Part shown: positions 44,433 through 52,044 of the stretch, in pieces | How positions within the stretch are numbered: the stretch's first letter is position 1 | Layout of the letters: the number at the start of each line of letters is the position of its first letter | NCBI RefSeq assembly: GCF_042649045.1 | Contig: NZ_JBHSEF010000016.1 | Span: 1 to 64,000 of the forward strand | DNA from: Chryseomicrobium palamuruense | GTDB lineage: Bacteria; Bacillota; Bacilli; Bacillales_A; Planococcaceae | Direction: 5' to 3' | Length of the DNA stretch: 64,000 nucleotides | Translations under genes and position numbers: made by a program | The notes under the pieces: generated by a model | Told to the model about the DNA's origin: nothing | The model's database searches: none | Seen by the model: only the letters and a program-made list of their open reading frames with translations

Positions 44433-45266
44433 ATGTCTCCATCTATTGTTTATCGACAAGTAACCGATATTCAACGTTTAAAAGAAATCGTAAAATTTCA
44501 GGAATGGATTTGGAGCATTGAAAGTGTAACGATGTTGCCCCACTTAATTGCAGCCATACATAATGGCGGGGTTGTCATTGGTGCATTCGATGAAGAAAAA
44601 TTAGTAGGATTTTGTTATGGATTTGCCGGTTTCAAAGAGAGCCAAAACCTCCTCATTTCACATATGATGGGCATTCATCCGGAATATCGAAACATGGGAA
44701 TTGGTGAAAGCCTAAAGATATCGCAAAAATCCTGGGCTGCTGATTATGGTTACACTAAAATTGTTTGGACATACGATCCTTTGGAGTCAAGAAATGGGTA
44801 TTTGAATATACACAAGCTAGGGGGATATGTTCGTACTTATTACAAGGAGTATTACGGTGAAATGACGGACGAAATCAACAAGGGTATGCCCGCTGACCGT
44901 TTTTTGGTTGAATGGGATGTCCATGGAGCTGAAAAAGAGTTGATGAAAAGAACGGAAGTGGACCTTGACGTGATTGACCTCTTGGTAGATGGTGAAGCAG
45001 TGGCTGGCGGCCTCATATCACCGATCGGAACTTTGCAGGAGTTGGTGGATGATTATTATGCAGTAGCAGTTCCCAAAGACATTCATTTCATCAAAAAGCA
45101 AAGCATTAAGATAGCGCAACTCTGGAGACATGAACTGCGTGAAGCTTTTGAAAAGGCATTTTCATCAGGGTATCGGGTGGTTGATGTCATCCGCCACAAA
45201 GACGATGCTGCGATGAACTATTACATTTTACAGAGAGAGAAAACGAGTAGTGGGGCACATACATGA
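44433..45266 (+). CDS. GNAT family acyltransferase (COG3375 type; candidate amino acid N-succinyltransferase)
   Basis: A 277-residue protein with an N-terminal GNAT domain: GAFDEEKLVGFCYGFAG, LISHMMGIHPEYRNMGIGESLK (acyl-CoA site) and TYDPLESRNGYLNIHKLGG. The long C-terminal part is typical of the COG3375 group. From memory, in Geobacillus a GNAT enzyme, NSAR and an M20 desuccinylase form a pathway that turns D- into L-amino acids; all three types are found in this island. GGAAGGGAG lies ahead of the ATG. The stop overlaps the ATG of a truncated next gene. Confidence 0.75.
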   Translation: MSPSIVYRQVTDIQRLKEIVKFQEWIWSIESVTMLPHLIAAIHNGGVVIGAFDEEKLVGFCYGFAGFKESQNLLISHMMGIHPEYRNMGIGESLKISQKSWAADYGYTKIVWTYDPLESRNGYLNIHKLGGYVRTYYKEYYGEMTDEINKGMPADRFLVEWDVHGAEKELMKRTEVDLDVIDLLVDGEAVAGGLISPIGTLQELVDDYYAVAVPKDIHFIKKQSIKIAQLWRHELREAFEKAFSSGYRVVDVIRHKDDAAMNYYILQREKTSSGAHT

Positions 45267-45345
45267 TACAACAAATAGAAGAGTGGGTTATAAAAAAACA
45301 GCAGGATATTTTAATACCTATGATCACTTGCATGATATCACAAAA
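45263..45345 (+). pseudogene. Truncated 5' end of a further island gene
   Basis: An ATG overlapping the GNAT stop (ATGA) begins MIQQIEEWVIKKQQDILIP, which looks like the opening helix of an M20/ArgE-type peptidase, then runs into foreign sequence and a stop. The break lies at the start of the first groEL scar. A 9-bp inverted repeat TGATCACTT (45321-45329) / AAGTGATCA (45344-45352) spans the join. The gene family is a guess from 19 residues. Confidence 0.45.
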
Positions 45346-45543
45346 GTGATCACAGAAGAGTTAGGCCTAGAGCTGAAGTCAGCGATTATCACGCAACTTG
45401 GTCGCGTCGATCAAATCTGTGCTCAACTGGAAGAAACAACGCCTGAGTTCGACCAAGAGAAACAACAAGAGCGCTTAGCAAAACTTGCTGGCGGCGGTAT
45501 GCCAGATATGGTCGGTATGGGTGGTATGTGGGGAATGATGTAA
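45345..45543 (+). pseudogene. groEL 3' remnant 1 (internally deleted)
   Basis: The frame reads VITEELGLELKSAIITQLGR, then jumps to VDQICAQLEETTPEFDQEK, then LAKLAGG joined directly to GMPDMVGMGGM and a stop. It equals groEL codons from about 297 to the end with two internal deletions, each between short direct repeats (GGTCG and GCTGGCGG). It cannot fold as a chaperonin and lacks the 5' half. Confidence 0.9.
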
Positions 45544-45560
45544 TCATTCTTCCTCGAGGA

Positions 45561-45589
45561 AAGACTCGCAGAGATGCGGGTCTTTTTTT
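45561..45589 (+). terminator. GACTCGC-type terminator behind groEL remnant 1
   Basis: AAGACTCGC pairs with GCGGGTCTT (one G-U) plus a T-run. Related hairpins stand at 51809 and 57634. The region 45590-45960 contains no further gene that I can see. Confidence 0.85.
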
Positions 45590-45972
45590 GTGAAAAAAAA
45601 TAATACGAAAACAAGAAATTATTTTATTTATTGGTTTTATAAAGACCACTAGTTGAGGATTTCTTTTTAACTACCATAGTTTCCGAATTGAAGAGATAAT
45701 GGTCAAACTGTTCGTATCATCAAACTCTCTATTTCGTTGATGGCTAAATCCGAACTAAGTCTTATAGTGATGAATTTTAAAATTTAAACGGTATGTAGAC
45801 TTCATTTATACTTTTACATGCTCATAGATCAATACTTTTTCCCGAGTAATTCTGCCACGTATGTCATTTGGAAACATCATTCATGAATTTAAGGACCTCA
45901 ATTCCTCTGAATATAAACATCGTTTTCGGAACAACCTTAAAGGGATGAAAAGATGCGGAGGTGGAGGAATGT

Positions 45973-46176
45973 TTGAAAAAAAAATTAGCACTTCATGAAA
46001 CTTTGGAATTTCATGAAGTAATAAATTTTAAGACCGTATGCTTACTTAAATCTAAAATGATGCAAGGTATCGTTTTTGATCAAGATCTAAAAGCGCTGTT
46101 GGAGAAGGATGTAAAACAATCGATACCAGCTTTAACTGCAATGATAAAACTCTATTCAAATTCTGAATTAGAATAA
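45973..46176 (+). CDS. Small spore-coat-associated protein (YraG/YraE-like)
   Basis: A 67-residue protein, TTG start five bases after GGAGG; a GTG at 45961 is part of the same purine-rich site. The sequence LALHETLEFHEVINFKTVCLLKSKMMQG and later DVKQSIPALTAM matches the small partners of CotF-like proteins in Bacillus. It stands first in a three-gene set equivalent to B. subtilis yraG-yraF-adhB, genes linked to the spore coat. Confidence 0.65.
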   Translation: MKKKLALHETLEFHEVINFKTVCLLKSKMMQGIVFDQDLKALLEKDVKQSIPALTAMIKLYSNSELE

Positions 46177-46193
46177 TCGGAGGTCGGGTTCGT

Positions 46194-46556
46194 ATGAATG
46201 ATTATTTAGATCCTATAAATGCTGTTGGGATGCCTGAACTTACTGATTCAGGAATAGCCCTTGAATTTTTGCTATCTGCAAAAACGGGGGTTAGAAATCT
46301 TTCAATTGCTTTGACAGAAACAGCAACACCTACAATTAGAAAGTTATTACAGGAACAACTTGATGTAACCATTGCCTTATATTTCGAAATCGCAGATCTC
46401 ATGATGAAAAAACAATGGCTAAACCCATATGATTTGGAACTTCAAAAACAATTGGATATTAAATCCGCTCAAAATGCAGTAGATATAGCTAATCTGGATC
46501 TATTTCCGGGAGTCACAAATCGGAAAGGAATGTTTCCAAGTCCACCTGTGAAATAA
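46194..46556 (+). CDS. CotF-family spore coat protein (YraF/YraD-like)
   Basis: A 120-residue helical protein of the Coat_F family (PF07875): IALEFLLSAKTGVRNLSIALTE, an RKLLQEQLDVTIALYFEIADLMMKK-type helix and a C-terminal YDLELQKQLDIKSAQNAVD. These proteins resemble ferritin-like bundles and sit in the spore coat of Bacillus. CGGAGG is upstream of the ATG. It is followed 23 bp later by the dehydrogenase gene. Confidence 0.8.
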   Translation: MNDYLDPINAVGMPELTDSGIALEFLLSAKTGVRNLSIALTETATPTIRKLLQEQLDVTIALYFEIADLMMKKQWLNPYDLELQKQLDIKSAQNAVDIANLDLFPGVTNRKGMFPSPPVK

Positions 46557-46579
46557 TGAATGTAGAGGAGATTTAACTA

Positions 46580-47716
46580 ATGAAAGCTGTGACTTTTCAA
46601 GGTGTTAAAAATGTTGAAGTGAAAAACGTGAAAGACCCAAGCATCCAAAAAGCGGATGATATTATCGTTAAACTAACTACTACTGCCATTTGCGGGTCAG
46701 ACTTACACTTAATTCATGGGATGATCCCAAACCTTGGAGAGGATTATGTTATTGGGCATGAACCTATGGGAATTGTAGAAGAAGTCGGGAAGGATGTTAC
46801 GAAAGTAAAAAAAGGGGACCGTGTTATAATCCCTTTTAATATAGCATGTGGTCAATGTTGGTTCTGTAATCATGAATTAGAAAGTCAGTGCGACAATGCG
46901 AATGACAATGGAGAAATGGGTGCATATTTTGGCTACTCAGACACGACGGGAGGGTTCCCCGGTGGTCAAGCAGAATTTATGCGAGTTCCCTATGCTAATT
47001 TTACACCGTTTAAGATTCCAGAAAACAGTGAGGTCGAGGACGAAGGTTTAGTGTTGCTTGCAGATGCTGCATCCACTGCATTTTGGAGTGTAGACAATGC
47101 AGGAGTAAAAGCAGGGGATACGGTAATAGTTTTAGGATGCGGTCCAGTTGGTCTGTTAGCACAAAAATTCGCGTGGTTAAAAGGTGCAAAAAGAGTTATT
47201 GCAGTTGATTACGTGGGCTATCGTTTAAAACATGCAAAACGTACGAATAAAGTAGAGATTGTTAACTTTGAAGATCACGAAAATTGTGGTGAATATTTAA
47301 AAGAAATAACAAAAGGGGGGGCAGATGTAGTCATTGACTGCGTAGGAATGAGTGGCAAAATGACGCCCCTTGAATTTCTTGCATCTGGTCTGAAATTACA
47401 AGGAGGAGCAATGGGAGCTCTAGTCATTGCAAGTCAAGCAGTTCGTAAAGGTGGAACCATCCAAATTACAGGAGTTTACGGGGCACGTTATAATGCATTC
47501 CCATTAGGTGACATCTTTCAACGAAATGTGAATATTAGGACTGGTCAAGCTCCAGTTATTCACTACATGCCGCATTTATATAATTTAATTGCTGAAGGTA
47601 AAGTAGATCCAAGTGACATTGTCACTCATGTACTCCCCTTAGACCAGGCTAAGCATGGCTATGAAATCTTTGACACGAAAATGGAAGACTGTATTAAAGT
47701 TATCCTAAAACCGTAA
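46580..47716 (+). CDS. adhB: Zinc-dependent alcohol/formaldehyde dehydrogenase (AdhB-like)
   Basis: A 378-residue medium-chain dehydrogenase. Catalytic zinc ligands lie in ICGSDLH and GHEPMG; the structural zinc site CGQCWFCNHELESQC is complete; the NAD site is VLGCGPVGLLAQ. The length and a central insertion fit the formaldehyde dehydrogenase-like group that includes B. subtilis AdhB. It shares an operon with the two coat genes, as in B. subtilis, where the dehydrogenase is thought to be sporulation-linked. Confidence 0.85.
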   Translation: MKAVTFQGVKNVEVKNVKDPSIQKADDIIVKLTTTAICGSDLHLIHGMIPNLGEDYVIGHEPMGIVEEVGKDVTKVKKGDRVIIPFNIACGQCWFCNHELESQCDNANDNGEMGAYFGYSDTTGGFPGGQAEFMRVPYANFTPFKIPENSEVEDEGLVLLADAASTAFWSVDNAGVKAGDTVIVLGCGPVGLLAQKFAWLKGAKRVIAVDYVGYRLKHAKRTNKVEIVNFEDHENCGEYLKEITKGGADVVIDCVGMSGKMTPLEFLASGLKLQGGAMGALVIASQAVRKGGTIQITGVYGARYNAFPLGDIFQRNVNIRTGQAPVIHYMPHLYNLIAEGKVDPSDIVTHVLPLDQAKHGYEIFDTKMEDCIKVILKP

Positions 47717-47734
47717 ATAGGTCAGGTTAATTTT

Positions 47735-47765
47735 GAGCATCTCTTATGAGGTGCTTATTTTTATT
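47735..47765 (+). terminator. Terminator of the adhB set
   Basis: AGCATCTC pairs with GAGGTGCT (one G-U), then a T-rich tail. Confidence 0.7.
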
Positions 47766-47846
47766 GGTTTCAGACATAATTGTGTTCCTTAATCTTTAAT
47801 ACGAGCAATCTAATTTAGTGATCAATTTGTTGTATATAACGATTGT

Positions 47847-48585
47847 CTGGCGCAGAAGTATTCATATTCACAGAAGACCTAGGCCTTGAGCCGAAGTCAC
47901 CGAACATCACGCAACCGGGTCGCGCAGCGAAAGTTGTGGTAACGAATCAAAACACAACAATCGTTGAAGGAGCTGGAGACTCTGATCGCATCGCGGGTCG
48001 CGTCAACCAAAACCGTTCACAACTGGAAGAAACAACTTCTGCGTTCGACAAAGAGAAACTACAAGAGCGCTTAGCGAAACCTGCTGGCGTTGTGGCCGTG
48101 AATAAAGTCGGAGCAGCAACTGAAACAGAATTAAATGAACGCAAACTTCGTATTGAAGATGCACTAAACGCAACGCGTGCAGCCGTTGAAGAAGGTATCT
48201 TATCGGGTGGGGGTACAGCTTTAGTCAAGTCAACAACAAAGTAGCAGAAACTGTTGAGACAGTACAAGGCGATGTAGCAACAGGCGTACGCATCGTGTTA
48301 CGTGCTCTGGAAGAACCAGTTCGCCAAATCGCAACGAACGCAGGCCTTGAAGGTTCGATCGTGGTAGACCGTTTGAGACGCGAAGAAATCGGCATCGGTT
48401 TCAACGTAGCAACAGGCGAATTGGTGAACATGATGGATGCCGGTATCGTGGATCCAACAAAAGTAACGCGTTCCGCAATACAAAACGCAGCATCCGTTGC
48501 GTCTCTATTCTTAACAACTGAAGCAGTAGTAGCAGACATCCCAGAACCAGCTGGGGGAGGTATATCGGATATGGTGGAATGATGT
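47847..48585 (+). pseudogene. groEL 3' remnant 2 (codons about 294 to end, frameshifted)
   Basis: Homology to groEL starts abruptly at CTGGCGCAGAAG and continues to the stop region. It is highly similar, with differences scattered at third positions, which suggests it came from, or diverged to, a sister-species level. A one-base deletion near 48228 breaks the frame, giving two open stretches (47843-48244 and 48295-48582). Several substitutions alter conserved residues, and the GGM tail is mostly lost (GGGISDMVE). No promoter or 5' half is present. Confidence 0.93.
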
Positions 48586-48728
48586 AATCATCTGAATAAA
48601 GTTAATTCTTAGTAAAATATCCATTCCATTTTTGCTGCATATAAGAAAATGGGTGATTTACATTTATTTATGTAATTTAGATGGTGTACATTCGTCTTAT
48701 CAGAGTTAGTTTCATCTTTTTATGACAT

Positions 48729-49718
48729 TCATTTCATAAGCTCAAAATATTGTTCTTCAACCCATTTTTCAATTAATTTAGGATTTACTTTCAATTTTCT
48801 TTTTTCACGGATATAAGTTAAAACTTGGTCTTTTAATTTTACAATTTCAATACTTTCACTTTGAAGAGAATACATTTGCTTTGTTATTCTCTTTACTAAA
48901 ATTCTACCTTTAGTAATATTAGGATTCTCGATGTTTAAGTGTTCATGCACTCCATAAACCAGCCAATATATTTCTTCCATCTCTGCTTCTACATCACTAA
49001 GCCTATTATTCATGTCACTTGCTTCTGAGTTAGCATCATTTGCAGCATCACTTGCATCCTCAGCACTTGAGAATATGTGTTCAAGTTGATTTTCAATTTG
49101 AATTTTGAATGAATCAATATCTGTTAATAATAAAGATAGATTTTCATTTACTTTGTGGTTCATACTTTCTAAAATAATGTTTAAATTGAATAGTTCTTTT
49201 TGAGATTCTTGTAAATTTGACTCTAGTTCAAGTGTAGCGTGTTTAAATCTCTCAAAGAACTCGGAGCTATTTTTCTCTAAAAAAATATTTAGGAGTTGTT
49301 CAGGAGTTATTGGATTATTTCTCGCATCACCTCTGATTTGATATACTCCTCGATTAGTACAATATGGTTTGTAGGGTCCACTTGGTATCTCAATTCGATA
49401 AAAGGGTTTATCAGTGTTCTCATTTTCAATTATTATCTCAATATCTATTGGTGGACGGCATTCCGATGCTTTTCCTAATAGTGCAAGTTTTTCACCATCG
49501 CTTATTTTGCAACCCACAATTTTACCTCGCTGTTTACCTTCTTTGTTTATGTCTTCATCTACACCTACTAAGATTGTCCCTCCAGAAGGTGAGTTAGCAA
49601 AAGCTACTAGATCTTCAGGTTTGATACCATTCCTATCACGTTTAAAGTCAACGTCCAAACCTTCTTCTTTATTTAACAATGTCTCTACTCTTTCAGTTAA
49701 ACTTTTTTGTTTTCTCAT
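48729..49718 (-). CDS. AlbA_2 (Schlafen-like) domain protein with coiled coil
   Basis: A 329-residue protein. The first 150 or so residues form an AlbA_2/Schlafen-type putative DNA- or RNA-binding and ATP-binding domain (GLDVDFKRD, PEDLVAFANSPSGGTILVGVDED, GVYQIRGDARNNPITPEQL). The middle is a long coiled coil rich in Glu/Asn/Ala, and the C-terminus is helical. The start is the ATG after GGGGTGATTAAA. AlbA_2 proteins are common in phage-defence regions and near mobile elements. It lies between groEL remnant 2 and an IS4-family element, with no partner gene visible. Confidence 0.75.
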   Translation of the reverse strand: MRKQKSLTERVETLLNKEEGLDVDFKRDRNGIKPEDLVAFANSPSGGTILVGVDEDINKEGKQRGKIVGCKISDGEKLALLGKASECRPPIDIEIIIENENTDKPFYRIEIPSGPYKPYCTNRGVYQIRGDARNNPITPEQLLNIFLEKNSSEFFERFKHATLELESNLQESQKELFNLNIILESMNHKVNENLSLLLTDIDSFKIQIENQLEHIFSSAEDASDAANDANSEASDMNNRLSDVEAEMEEIYWLVYGVHEHLNIENPNITKGRILVKRITKQMYSLQSESIEIVKLKDQVLTYIREKRKLKVNPKLIEKWVEEQYFELMK

Positions 49719-49765
49719 TTTAATCACCCCATACTTTAGATTTTAGTACAATTGATATTTAAAAT

Positions 49766-51170
49766 CACTAGTGTCGCATTAAAATGAGTAGGTCTTGTCC
49801 GATAAGCGGAATTGTCTGTAAATTTTTTAAACGTAAAAAAATCCTCTATAATGGATTCGGGTAGTAAACCATCCAAATCCAAAATAAAGGACAATCGCAT
49901 GGATAAGTTTACACGGAAAACATCATTTGAACAATGGCTCTCGCCAATTTCTTCTGGAAAAATTGAAGGACTGGTCGAGGCCCATCAGTTAAATCACTAT
50001 ACAAAGAAGCTACATTTCGAATCGTTTCTCAAACTGCTTGTATTCGCACAGCTCAATGAGACAGAGAGCCTCCGGGCTCTAAGCGACACGCTGTTCTCAG
50101 ACGACCTTCAACGAGCAACGGCTCTAGAGTCGATCAGCTTCTCGCAACTAGGACGTCGATTGAGCGAGATTCCCACGCATGTGTTTCAGGTACTCTTCCT
50201 CGACTTGGTCACGAAAATCCATAAGATGAGTCATTTTGAAATTCGCCAGAAGGCGACGACGCCTCTAAAGATCATTGATTCGACCACATTGCCACTGAAT
50301 CTGAATCGTCATCGATGGGCAGAGTTCAGAAAGACCAAGTCAGGCGTCAAGCTCCATCTGCGGCTGGTATTCTTAGAAAAAGGTTGTTCATATCCCGACA
50401 AGGCAGTGCTCACTAACGCAAAGGAGCACGACCGTGGCCAGTTAGAAGTCCTCGTCGATGATAGAGAATGCATGTACGTCTTTGATCGTGGTTATCTGGA
50501 CTATGAACGGTTCGACCGCATGACAGATGAAGGGTTCTTCTTCGTATCACGTATACGGAAGAACGCTGTCACACGTGTAATACAACCGTTAGAGTGTCTA
50601 GAGGCTTCCGAGGTCTTGTCTGATGAGATGATCTTGATCGGTACGGCGCAAAATCGAGCAGAGAATGTGTTTCGACGCATCAAAGTCTTGGATTCCAAGG
50701 GGAATCCATTGGAACTAATCACCAATCGCTTTGATATAGACGCAGACGAGCTAGCGGAACTCTATAGGTCACGGTGGGCCATCGAACTGTTCTTCAAGTG
50801 GATGAAACAGCACCTGAACATCAAAAAGTTCTACGGACAGAGCGAACAGGCTGTGCATAACCAGGTGTATATCGCCATGATCGTCTATTGCCTCCATGTT
50901 CTCGCACAGCTTGAGACGAACAGTCCAAGGAGTTACCTACAGATCAGTCGATGGCTACGAGCGGCACCTTGGAAATCCGCCTACATCTGGCTACGAAAGA
51001 TCAAAGGGGGATCAATCCCGTAAGGGTGAATAGCTTCTAACTGCAAATGCCACAGTTTATAGTAAAAAAATGGATGTTGACTACCTTTTTCGGTATGTCT
51101 GTTCGTTTTTAATTTTTTCAACGAATAAAAGAAAACTGAATTTTCTCAACTAATTTATGCGACACTAGTG
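49766..51170 (+). mobile_element. Complete IS4-family insertion sequence, 1405 bp
   Basis: Terminal inverted repeats begin CACTAGTGTCGCAT at both ends, 14 bp perfect. The flanks carry a perfect 9-bp direct repeat, ATTTAAAAT (49757-49765 and 51171-51179), the target duplication. One transposase gene fills the element. The intact frame, ends and duplication indicate recent insertion. Confidence 0.95.
49899..51023 (+). CDS. IS4-family transposase
   Basis: A 374-residue DDE transposase with an N-terminal DUF4372-like region (SFEQWLSPIS...HFESFLKLLVFAQL). Catalytic Asp residues lie in KIIDSTTLPL and YVFDRGYLDYERFD, and the Y-(2)-R-(3)-E-(6)-K signature in YRSRWAIELFFKWMKQHL supplies the Glu. The open frame extends 29 codons upstream towards the inverted repeat, but the ATG after AAAGGACAATCGC is the better start. 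No frameshift or stop is present. Confidence 0.93.
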   Translation: MDKFTRKTSFEQWLSPISSGKIEGLVEAHQLNHYTKKLHFESFLKLLVFAQLNETESLRALSDTLFSDDLQRATALESISFSQLGRRLSEIPTHVFQVLFLDLVTKIHKMSHFEIRQKATTPLKIIDSTTLPLNLNRHRWAEFRKTKSGVKLHLRLVFLEKGCSYPDKAVLTNAKEHDRGQLEVLVDDRECMYVFDRGYLDYERFDRMTDEGFFFVSRIRKNAVTRVIQPLECLEASEVLSDEMILIGTAQNRAENVFRRIKVLDSKGNPLELITNRFDIDADELAELYRSRWAIELFFKWMKQHLNIKKFYGQSEQAVHNQVYIAMIVYCLHVLAQLETNSPRSYLQISRWLRAAPWKSAYIWLRKIKGGSIP

Positions 51171-51619
51171 ATTTAAAATGTAAGTAAATAGAATATTCAT
51201 TTAAAATCTTTGAAAGAGAGCGAGTAAGATTGTTGGTAGGAACGACCTTGAGTTCCCTAGTAGGTACCCAACACGGATAACTAGGCAGCCGGTCTAAAGA
51301 ATATAAGACTCATTGAAAGAAAGCGGTTTACTTGAGAGAATTGCGAATTCTATAAACAATCTTAACTAACGTTCTGAAAAGATATACTTTAAGAGATAGG
51401 ATCCATGTCTGATGTCATGTATTAGTGAAAATGTAGAAGGATTGACAAAGGTGCTTTAAATGCTTAATGGCACTAAAGAAAAGTCACTCGATTAGTTATA
51501 GAAATAGTATTTTTCATACTTAATGTTTCAAGCATTAGTAATAACTTTTAAATAAATTAGTAAGTGTAACAAAAATTAATTGTAACGTGAAGAAATGAGT
51601 ATTAACGGAACAACATTCG

Positions 51620-51795
51620 AATGGATTTACATGATGGAGGCAGTATTGTCGATCCGACAAAGGTAACTCGTTCAGTACTTTAAAACATCATCAATTGATT
51701 CTCTATTTTTAACAACAAAAGCAGTATACTAGACATCTCATTATTAATCGGCAGCTGTTTGCCTTAAATAGATGTATGGGTGATATTGTGTAATC
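51620..51795 (+). pseudogene. groEL 3' remnant 3 (strongly decayed)
   Basis: Stretches such as ACATGATGGAGGC, GTCGATCC, CTCTATTTTTAACAACA and TGTGTAATCATCCGCT follow the order of the last 60 codons of groEL and its 3' flank, with many substitutions and stops. It is more degenerate than remnants 1 and 2, hence probably the oldest. Between the IS end (51170) and this point (about 450 bp) I see no gene. Confidence 0.7.
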
Positions 51796-51808
51796 ATCCG
51801 CTAACGAA

Positions 51809-51840
51809 AAAGACTCGCATACCACCTGGCGGGTCTTTTT
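51809..51840 (+). terminator. GACTCGC-type terminator behind groEL remnant 3
   Basis: AGACTCGC pairs with GCGGGTCT (one G-U) around a 10-base loop, with a T-run. It follows a stretch, TAATCATCCGCT, that matches the bases just after the intact groEL stop. The next 200 bp to the mod gene are AT-rich and hold no gene. Confidence 0.85.
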
Positions 51841-52044
51841 AATATTAATGAAAAAATGAAATACCATAAACCATGAAAACACTTACATTGGAAAAATAAT
51901 TTCAGTAAATTGTTTTTATGGTAAAATTATCATATAAAATTCATTGTTAAGAACGTACGTTCTTATTATATTTACAATTTCTATATTGCTGTTACAATAT
52001 ATCTATACAATTTTTTTCAAGAAATTGAAGAAAGGAAAATAAAA

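Noticed and set aside
47843..48582. Second chaperonin gene
   Set aside because: Lacks the first 290 codons, has a frameshift and no promoter, so it is a remnant.
51180..51620. Gene between the IS4 element and groEL remnant 3
   Set aside because: Only short frames with stops in all phases; no ribosome site or protein-like stretch.
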